64,000 nucleotides of DNA from Flammula alnicola (taxonomy: Eukaryota > Basidiomycota > Agaricomycetes > Agaricales > Strophariaceae). Made by a program: the position numbers and the translations under genes. How positions within the stretch are numbered: the stretch's first letter is position 1; the number at the start of each line of letters is the position of its first letter. A model generated the notes under the pieces. It saw only the letters and a list, made by a program, of their open reading frames with translations. It made no database searches and had not been told where the DNA came from. Shown one piece after another: positions 56,828 through 64,000 of the stretch. The stretch spans positions 434,001 through 498,000 of the forward strand of contig JADNRV010000004.1 in NCBI GenBank assembly GCA_015499995.1, written 5' to 3'.

Positions 56828-59102
56828 TGTACTTTACAGTCCCCCACCTGTTCGCATGGACTCCACGGACTCCATGGAATCCATGGACAATCTGTGGACT
56901 TTTAACTTAATGGTGTTTTTCTTACTTTTGGAAAAATTAGTCCACGGATGTCCATGGACAGTCCACACAAAGTCCACACAAAGTCCACAAAAAGTCCATG
57001 CTCAGTCCACAACATGAAATTAGCAGTAAATATCATGTCTGTGGACTTCTGTGGACTTTCTGTGGACTTTGGACTTAGAGTCAACTTAGAGTCAACTTAG
57101 AGTTACATTAAGTTGGAAATACCAAAGTCCATGGAAAGTCCACAGAGAGTCCATGGACCTTTGTGGACTCAGAATTATAACCAAACATATAATCTAATAA
57201 ATTGATGATATTAAAAAAAAACTATTAAAATACATGAATTACACTATTAAGGTACAGAATGGGGTGATAGATGGGGTAGACAAATGGTGGCCAAGGGCCA
57301 TGCAGATGGGATGAGAGCACATGGTTCAACGGGGAGCACAACATCATGCACCCTGCATCTGTGGTCTCATTGGCATGGTCTGGTCATCTCTGTGGTCGTG
57401 TCGTGGTCGGGTCCATGGGCAGGTTGGTGATCAGGTAGTCGGGTCGTGGTCGCCTCGGTGGTTGTATTGTCATCATCGTCGCCTCGGTGGTTGGGTCAGG
57501 TCAGTTGTTGCATCGGTCATGGTGGCACGGTTGGGTCAGTCATTGTGTCGGTCATCAGTTGGGTCTCCTGTCATGTTGGGTCAGCGGTCACCTCATTGTC
57601 ACGGTGGTGTTGGGTCAGTTGTTGTGTAGGTGGTCGCATTGTTGTCGTGTCAGTGGCCACATCAGTGGTCGCGTTGTGGCTCAGTCCATCATCGGGTCGT
57701 GGTAAGTGGTCTCATCATCGGGTTGGTCGTGGTGTCGTGGTCAGCTCCATGGTCATGGTGGTCGGGTCGTGGGTCATTGTCGCCTTATTGTCACCTTGGT
57801 CATTGTGTCGTTGTTGGTGCAGCCGCTCACTAGACATCAGAACAACAGCAGGAGCACGACATCATGCTCCCGCTGCCTTTGCCGTCACGTGCCTGTCATG
57901 GCGGTCGCGTGGCAGGTGTGTTGTGGTCTTCGGTCATGTGCGACACTGCCGTTGGTGTCGCTTCGGTGCCCGGCGGGCTCATCACACCTGCGGAGGATGG
58001 AGAGGGAGGTTAACCTGTCAGTGCAGGGTCGTCGTTTATGCACCATCGGTTGTCGGTGCCCGCGAGGCATGGGGCTGGTGGCAGGCTCGCCGGCGTCAGC
58101 ATGGTTGATGTAGCTCCGTCATGTCCACTGCTGTTGTTTTCACCACCCGCGTGACGTCAGAACGACATGGGAGCACAATGTCATGCTCCCGCTGTCGTTG
58201 CCATCACGTGCCCGTCATGGCGGTTGTAGTTGCAGTGGGCGGCCATGTGCGACACTGCCATCAGCTTCATTTTCGGTGCCCGGGGCACCTCAAGCTGCGA
58301 GGAATGGGGTGCAGGTTAGGTGTCATCGCAGGGGTTGTCGTTTATGATGTACCATGTGGGCCTTCCATTTCCTGGGTCCCCCCTTCGTAACCAACCCCCC
58401 GTGGTGTGTTTTCCCTCACGCGCTGCGTCGTCATGTCATCCTGCTGGCTGGGTTCTGCATATCCACACTGTCATCATCATTGTTGTTGCGTGGTGCGCTG
58501 GTGGTGACCGCTGTCACGGTCATTGTCGCAGTCGTTGTCGCGGTCGTTGGCGCTGTCGTTGTCGCGGTTGTCGCGGTTGTCGTGGTCACAGTTGTGTGGT
58601 GTCAGCGGGTGGTCCACGTAAAAGGGGATGGTGGTGGAAGGGAAGAAGGTGGTGACATGGCAACATTGGAGCCGCGTCACCATCATTCAGTAACTGGTTG
58701 CCAGTTTGCTGATGCTGATTGGTATATGTATAACCAAATTTATAATTTTAGAAATACCTTCGTGGCCCAGGTGGCTAGAGCACGGCAATAGTAATATTGC
58801 TCTAGTCGCTGGTTCAATCCTCCACTATGCCATTTTATTTTTTGACTATTATTATTAATAAATAGTAAAGCCAAGTCCACAAAATCCATGGCATTGTCCA
58901 CGGATAGTCCATGGAGTCCACACCCAAAATGGACACTGTGTGGACTTTTCGTGGACTTTGCATGGACTACAATTTGCAATTTAGCAGGTGGTTTCACCAA
59001 AATCAAACCTGGAAAAAAATTGTAAAAAGTCTACAGATTGTCCATGGATTCCGTGGAGTCCGTGGAGTTCACATGGAACAGGTGGGAGAGTGTAAAAACC
59101 TC
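56828..59102. mobile_element. MULE-type element M4
   Basis: 2275 bp, sister of M3 in the same orientation: left TGTACTTTACAGTCCCCCAC, right GGGAGAGTGTAAAAACCTC. It has the same interior plan, with GGACTTT-type arrays at both ends, a GTCGTGTCGGT-rich degenerate repeat (57370-57810), a GTCGTTGTCGCGG minisatellite (58500-58590), and a tRNA-like sequence. No 9-bp duplication immediately surrounds it; its right flank pairs with the left flank of M3. No transposase. Confidence 0.82.
58758..58830 (+). other. tRNA-like sequence inside M4
   Basis: Best preserved of the four. It has CCTTCGTGGCCCAGGTGGC then TAGAGCACGGCA (A-box-like), a self-pairing CAATAGTAATATTG arm, and GGTTCAATCCT (B box). The 5' and 3' ends do not form a clear acceptor stem, so I do not call a tRNA gene. 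Confidence 0.5.
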
Positions 59103-60189
59103 AAGGAAGAGGAGGCAGAGGCCTCAAGTAGGAATCTGCTGGCCTCTTGCGAGGCTGACGGGGGGCAGGGGCACCCTTCGAAGGCTGCGACTTCGGAGGT
59201 GCCGCTGCACCAGATGGCACTGTGAACGCCGGCACCCTAGCCTTCTCAGTCGACTTCCTAGTTGTGGGGGCAGGGGTCGCAGATGACATCCCGGTGTCTG
59301 TGTCAGTGTCCATAGGACCCGACCTAGAAGCGCCAGGGAGGATGGAGGCTGTGGAGGCATGAATCGTCTCCTCATGAGGGGAGACCAAGGCCACAACTGT
59401 CGAAATAAGCTCATGGACAGTGCGATTACCATCTGTGTTGAGAGTAGTGGCTTCCCACCATGAAGATGTGTATACCGCCGAGACAAACCTGATGATGGAT
59501 GATGCAAGAAGTCGAGAGACCTCTGAGCCAGCAGTATCCAAGGCCCCACCACCGGAGCGATGAAACCAGGATGATGCCATCCAGAGAGACTCAGAAAGTC
59601 GATGCATCACCTCGTCATCTGTCTCCGGAGGTGCGGTGGTGTTATCGTGGGTAGAAGGTCCTGCAGGGGGGGCTTCCTCCCCGTACATGTCCTCGTCTTC
59701 ATTGACAGGATTGCCCTCTTCACCATAGAGCACCTCACTATCATCATGGATGATAGAGGACCTCGATTGGGGTTGATCAGGCCTCAGAGTGAGTTGCCTC
59801 CTCTGCTGAGGAACTGGAGATGCGTACGTCTGCCTTTGGGGAGAGGGAGACACAGTAGCCTGCCTCTGGGAAGAGGGAGACACAGTAGCCTGTGCTGCCT
59901 GAACAGACGCAGTGGTAGAAGGGGCCAACAATGCAAAGAAGGCCTCCTGTGCAGCACGCTTCTCCACTAGGGTCAGACCAGCCAGCGGATCAGGAGCAGG
60001 GGGAGTAGCGGGCGATTGGGTAGATTGCTCGCCACCAACTTTGGGAATTGGGATGAGCTTTGGCGGCATTGCTTGCTAGTACTAGAGCGCCCAAGAGTGC
60101 TCGACAGTGTGATGCTGTGGGGGACGATGTTGCTGGTTGCTGGATTTGTTCCCACAGTTGACCATAGTAGTTATTGGAAAAGGAGAGAT
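59103..60189 (-). pseudogene. LINE B segment 6: 5' UTR and ORF1 N-terminus
   Basis: The 5' end of LINE B. It starts at about 60189 with ATCTCTCCTTTTCCA, the same start as LINE C, followed by ORF1 from 60069: MPPKLIPIPKVGGEQSTQSP and the Pro/Ser-rich region. It is open to DSYLRPLPPLP, where the composite insertion begins. A small in-frame duplication is seen near 59840-59890 (SPSSQRQATV repeated). Continues at 35378. Confidence 0.87.
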
Positions 60190-60864
60190 GTTGAGCGCGG
60201 GAGGTGCAGATGAAGTATTAAGTGCAGAACCAATGGTGGAAGCATCCGAGGTGCGATGGCGATGCTGCGCTTCCTCTGTGACAAATGCCTGCTGAATTGT
60301 GGACTTGTCAAGCTTGTCCATAAGCAACAGAGATGAAGCAAAGGTGCTGTACTCGTCTGGAAGCACGCGGATCATTGCCATGGATGCGAGCTCATCATCA
60401 AGCTTGGCAAGGTCGAATCCGGTAGGGCGAAGGTCCTGAATGCGGCAAATGGAGGTATCAACTCTATTCATCAAAGTCTGAAGAGTTTTATCCTCTTGCT
60501 TCCGGATGGAGAATAAGTCATCATAGGCATTAAAGCGAGCGCCTGGATGCTTCTGCTGATGAATATCATGCAGAGCAGTCCAGATCTTGACTGGATCATC
60601 CTCAATTCCATTGAAGTGTATCTTCTGATCATCCTCTACAAGCATATACATCATTCTGGATGCTTTGTCTGATTTAAGCATCCAGTCATCAAATGCTTTG
60701 GTCTCCTCTGCTGTAGGGGTTGCAGGGAGTGTAGGCTTGGTAGATGTGTCATTTACAATGTGCCAGATGCCATTTGCATGGAGCCAGGCCTGCATATCAC
60801 CAGACCAAGTGTTATAATTGAAAGCATTCAATTTAGTGATTTGGGGCATGTAGGAAGAAGACAT
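60190..60864 (-). pseudogene. Copia gag, truncated by LINE B
   Basis: Gag-like protein of a Ty1/Copia retrotransposon. ATG 60864 opens MSSSYMPQITKLNAFNYNTW, the typical start in which N-terminal LxxxNYxxW leads into a helical capsid-like domain. It continues ASRMMYMLVEDDQKIHFNGI, KIWTALHDIHQQKHPGARF, EDKTLQTLMNRVDTSICR and DDELASMAMIRVLPDEYSTF. After LNTSSAPPALNI the frame runs into the LINE B 5' leader. Zinc knuckle, protease, integrase, RT and RNase H are absent from the window. Confidence 0.85.
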
Positions 60865-61216
60865 GATTGCAAGGGATCCGTGGAGAGCGGAGGAGCACGA
60901 GTCAGCGGGGATATGCAGAATAGTGTCCAGATATGTGTAAATGAGTTGTAGGGTGTTCCGTGCGCAGTAGGTGCAGCGAACTTGGAAATGAAATGAAAGT
61001 GTAAATTAGAGTATTCTAGACAACACTATATAAAAGTGTATGTAACTCGGAGTCCAGGTGGTTGTTCCGAGCACAACTCAGCCCTAATGGCGTGCAAGCT
61101 CATCCTTACTAGCAGCGGCAATATAAGGCCGGGCCTGGCAAGGGTTTACAAGTAATGAGAGGTAATATGCATGATGAAAGCTAACTACTAATAGATTTCG
61201 TTCGCAAAACACCTGT
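60865..61216 (-). promoter_or_regulatory. Probable Copia leader and 5' LTR remnant
   Basis: The non-coding DNA upstream of gag. On the minus strand TGTGCTCGGAACAACC (about 61076) could start an LTR and GCGCACGGAACA (about 60967) could end it, with a TATA-like TTTATATAG between (about 61028). No primer-binding site was identified with confidence and no second LTR is in the window. Confidence 0.35.
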
Positions 61217-61443
61217 TTGAAGTGCTTAGAGTGTGGGGCCCATAACCTGTTAAAGGTGAAACATTATAAAAATCATATAAAACAGACAAAAAAAATGGAG
61301 GCCGCAGCAAGTGCATATTTGGTCGAAGGGCCATGGGCCCCGAGGGCAGCATCGTCAATCAGCTACAAAAAACAGAGGCAGTGCAAAGTCACCGAGGAGA
61401 GGAGGGAGGCAAGAAGACTATCTACAAACATGACTGACCCACT
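61217..61443. other. Non-coding stretch downstream of a pseudogene
   Basis: No convincing gene. Likely the 3' flank of the minus-strand pseudogene that ends at 61444. Confidence 0.35.
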
Positions 61444-63675
61444 CTACACCTTCTTGCCAGCAGCCTTCGGCTTCCAAATTGTTCCCTTCACCTTCGAGGG
61501 TCCTGCCTTCGCAAGCAAGTGCTGCGGTTTCACCTTCTTCGGGGCCATTCATTCCTCATCCTCATCACCATTGACATCCCCTCAACCCTTACGCTTCTTT
61601 GACTTGGGCACCTCCTCCTCGGGTTTAGACTCCTCACTCGAATTGATGCCCAGGGGAAGGGCAATCGCCTTCATGCAGTTCCGCATATGGTCAGCCACCA
61701 TGGAAGGGATGACTGCCTCTTCTTCATCCTCTTCAGCATGTGGTGCCCTCGATGCACTGGATTCTGGGCCACCAGTGGGCTGACGAGATGGGATGGGCTG
61801 AGGTGAGGGCACTGTGGCCCCTGAGGTGGGTGGGGCCAGCAGTGTCGATCCACTGTGGATATCACCCTCTTCTTTGCTGTCGCTGACTGGGGGCCCTTTC
61901 GACTGGGTTCAGTGAGAGGCAGTGCGAGCGGCTTCTGCAGTGCGGGCGGCTCCTGCAGTGCGGGTGAGGGTGTCCGTGGGGGCTCAGTGATTGCGATGGG
62001 TCAAGGAGGGGTTTGAGGCTGTGGTGTCACCTCAGGGGCTGGGGGCATATTGGGAGGCTGGGGTGTATGCAGATGAGGTGTCACCTTTTTGCTGCAAGGA
62101 GGGGGCAAGAGAGGCTGAGCCTGAGGTGTCACCTTCCTGAGGGGTGTTTGAAGCTGCGGGGGGAAGGCGCTGGGGCTGACCATGCAGCTGTGAGGCTGAG
62201 GATGAGCCCTTGGCATCATATGCCATCCTTGACCAGAGGGCAGTCTGCACCGCCCTCATCTCCCTGTGCAGCTCCCTCTTCTCCTCCTTTGTTTCTCACA
62301 CAGTCTGAAGGAGCTCAACAAGGAGCTCCCCCAGCATTATTGGCCCTTTGGGGTTCTCACCTGCAGTCCCCACACCTGGAACGCCATCGGCACGGGAGGA
62401 GGCAAGGCCAAGCAAGTCAGCCAGGTCGTCGAAAGGTGTGGTGAGGTCGACGACGACTGGGCCCGAGGACCGCTCATTAGGGAGACACCCGATCTTCCTC
62501 ACCTTGCACTGCCAGCATGCCTTCAGGCCCACTTTCTTGATGGCCTCGGGTGTCCAGAGGCACCACTAGCTGTGCTTCATGCAGTGGATGCACTTTTCTT
62601 CCAGCTCCAGGCAGTCAGAAGGTGGGGCCTCGGGGCGGGTCTGGGCAGCTTTCTTCACCTCCGCGCATGCCTGTGCAGACTCCAGTGGCTGCGGTTCCTC
62701 GACTGACCCCTCAGACTCGTCAGTGTCTGCCATGCTCTTTGCCTTTGACTTAGGCTTGGCCTTAGCCTTGCACTTGCCCTTGCTCTTCTTCTTCTCCTCT
62801 TCATCGTCCGAGCTCTCCACCATCAGCTTCGATGTGATCCTCCGCTTGGTGACCTTCTGCTCCTTCTGCTTGTCGACCTTCAGCAGCTTTCCCTCCTTGC
62901 TCTACTCGGTGCTGGCGTCTGCTCAGCTTCCTCCCTTTGAACTTTCTTCAGCCCTCAGTCTTCGCACCATCCTTCATCCATGGGCATCTGCTGCTCTCTT
63001 CCTCACTCGACTCTGACTCCTCAGGCTCCACCACCTTCACTTTTCTCTTCGCCTTTCCACTCACCTTCACCTCGGCGTCCTTCTCCTTTCCTACCCTCTC
63101 CTCCTTCTGCACATTTCCCTTGGCTTCCTTTTGCTTTACCTTCTTCACATGAGGCCCCTCGGTCCTCTCCTTCCCTCTCCATTCCCCGTCCTTTTCCTTC
63201 TCCTTATCCTCAGCCTCTCTCATCTTGTCCTCCCTCCAGTCCATGCCCTTGGCACCTCGGTCCTTCGCCCCTGACATCTTGTGCCCCTCCATGGCCTTCC
63301 AGTCCTCAAACTTCTGCCTGTACCTCTTCAGCTTCTCGAAGTCCGCATTGAGCTTGACGGTGCCGTTGGGCAGTTTTAGCTGGCCCTTCATAAATACATG
63401 GACCAAGAACTCCAGCAGCTGAAACTCATCTGTGGGGCACTTGTAAACCTCCAGCGCCTTGTTTGCTTCATGCTAAGGGATACACCGTGACTATCAAGTT
63501 GAATATAACAAAAACTCAGACTTACCAGGGCAAGGTATAACCCCTTCTGGTTCCTGTCGAACCCCTTCTTGTCATCTGTGTCAAGATAGCATGTAACACG
63601 TGCCTCGAATCTGTCAGCCAGCCAATGTGCTTCTGCCTCTGAGACATTGGGTTGCGTGATTTTGGAGGATGACAT
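61444..63675 (-). pseudogene. Degraded basidiomycete gene with CxxC motifs, function unknown
   Basis: Starts at ATG 63675 (MSSSKITQPNVSEAEAHWLA) with an intron 63525-63473. Exon 2 continues HEANKALEVYKCPTDEFQLL and a Lys/Glu-rich region to a TGA at 62948. After a frame change the same frame runs from 62823 to a terminal TAG at 61444. It passes EEKCIHCMKHS, VGLKACWQCKVRKIGC (two CxxC pairs like a binuclear zinc site) and VVVDLTTPFDDLADLLGL. At least six in-frame stops interrupt it (62566, 62296, 62032, others to about 61548), mostly TGA. The architecture resembles multi-copy, transposon-linked agaricomycete genes of unknown role. Not translatable as one protein. Confidence 0.65.
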
Positions 63676-64000
63676 GACAGATAACAGAGGGCTGTGGATC
63701 AACGTGGGAGTGGGTGAGATGACAGTGGAGGATGGTGGATGAAGATGGAAGTGGTAGTGAAGAGAGCGTGCTCAAAATGAACTTCACCAATTTCAACCAT
63801 GTACAAACAAACACAATGTGTCACGTGACCATCCCGGGCTCTGATAAAGGCTACTGATTGATAAGGAGATCAGTCAACTTGCCTTTATACCATATCTATG
63901 TCTAAGAACTTCTCCAGATGTTCAGCAGCAGCACACAAGATGTCTCCAGCTGTGGAGATCACCAGTACTTCTCTCCAAATTGCTGGCAATCAAGCAGGCA
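63676..64000. other. Upstream flank of the pseudogene
   Basis: No gene seen. It would hold the promoter of the minus-strand gene starting at 63675; no clear TATA box. Confidence 0.35.

Larger units (their letters stand above)
35379..59102. mobile_element. 23.7-kb composite insertion bounded by two MULE-type elements
   Basis: LINE B is uninterrupted if this whole interval is removed. The flanks GAGGAAGAC (35370-35378) and AAGGAAGAG (59103-59111) match at seven of nine positions, as for an aged 9-bp MULE duplication. M3 (35379-37447) is at the left and M4 (56828-59102) at the right, in the same orientation. Neither has a duplication at its inner end. The 19.4 kb between them hold decayed repeats and an intact Plavaka transposon. 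Either the two MULEs moved as one compound unit, or a single MULE in LINE B recombined with another copy. Confidence 0.65.

Noticed and set aside
58758..58830. A functional tRNA gene in M4
   Set aside because: The A and B boxes are present but no acceptor stem could be paired by eye, and it is repeated in related elements.

Overview
The window is transposon-rich nuclear DNA of a basidiomycete fungus, probably an agaricomycete (mushroom class). The evidence is short (about 45-75 bp) GT..AG introns, a KDZ transposase with a CxC2-type cysteine cluster, a Plavaka (CACTA-type) transposase, a fungal TET/JBP dioxygenase, Tad1-like LINEs, and fragments of fungal G-alpha and mitofusin (Fzo1) genes. 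I see no ordinary host gene that is intact. I cannot name the genus. All calls come from reading the sequence; no searches were run.

Region 1 (1-12.1 kb) looks like the right-hand part of a KDZ transposon. It holds two genes I do not recognise, head to head over a 488-bp promoter region (1-1971 minus, cut by the window edge; 2460-3493 plus). Next come a TET/JBP-family 2-oxoglutarate/Fe(II) dioxygenase (3685-about 5120, minus), captured pieces of host genes including a large agaricomycete G-alpha (5583-7325), and a KDZ transposase of 15 exons that joins in frame over 1145 residues (7579-11797). A cluster of TTTAATC motifs follows. The dioxygenase probably oxidises 5-methylcytosine and so links this element to DNA methylation.

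Region 2 (12.5-15.9 kb) holds the start of a second Plavaka-like element whose accessory gene is split by a 385-bp hAT-type MITE, followed by two tandem-repeat blocks and a microsatellite.

Region 3 (15.9-35.4 kb) is nested Tad1-like LINEs. A minus-strand copy is split by a 5'-truncated plus copy (16921-18548). A long plus copy (19297-26158) is split by another (21646-23205). A third truncated copy (26159-27290, minus) follows. A further LINE, here called LINE B, runs on the minus strand from 60189 down to 27291. It is broken by two 1.1-kb MULE-type elements with 9-bp target duplications, a 1.44-kb LTR-like element with 5-bp duplications, a tRNA-derived SINE, and a 23.7-kb composite insertion.

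Region 4 (35379-59102) is that composite. Two related MULE-type elements in the same orientation (35379-37447 and 56828-59102) bound 19.4 kb of CpG-poor, decayed repeats. Within these sits a complete 10,253-bp Plavaka transposon (42978-53230) with 93-bp inverted repeats, a TGA target duplication, a reconstructable 1021-residue transposase, a 483-residue accessory protein, and captured fragments of Fzo1, a short-chain dehydrogenase and other genes. The interrupted LINE reads straight across the composite, with an imperfect 9-bp duplication only at the outer ends.

Region 5 (59.1-64 kb) has the 5' end of LINE B inserted into a Copia gag gene, then a degraded minus-strand gene whose in-frame stops are nearly all TGA, as C-to-T decay would give.
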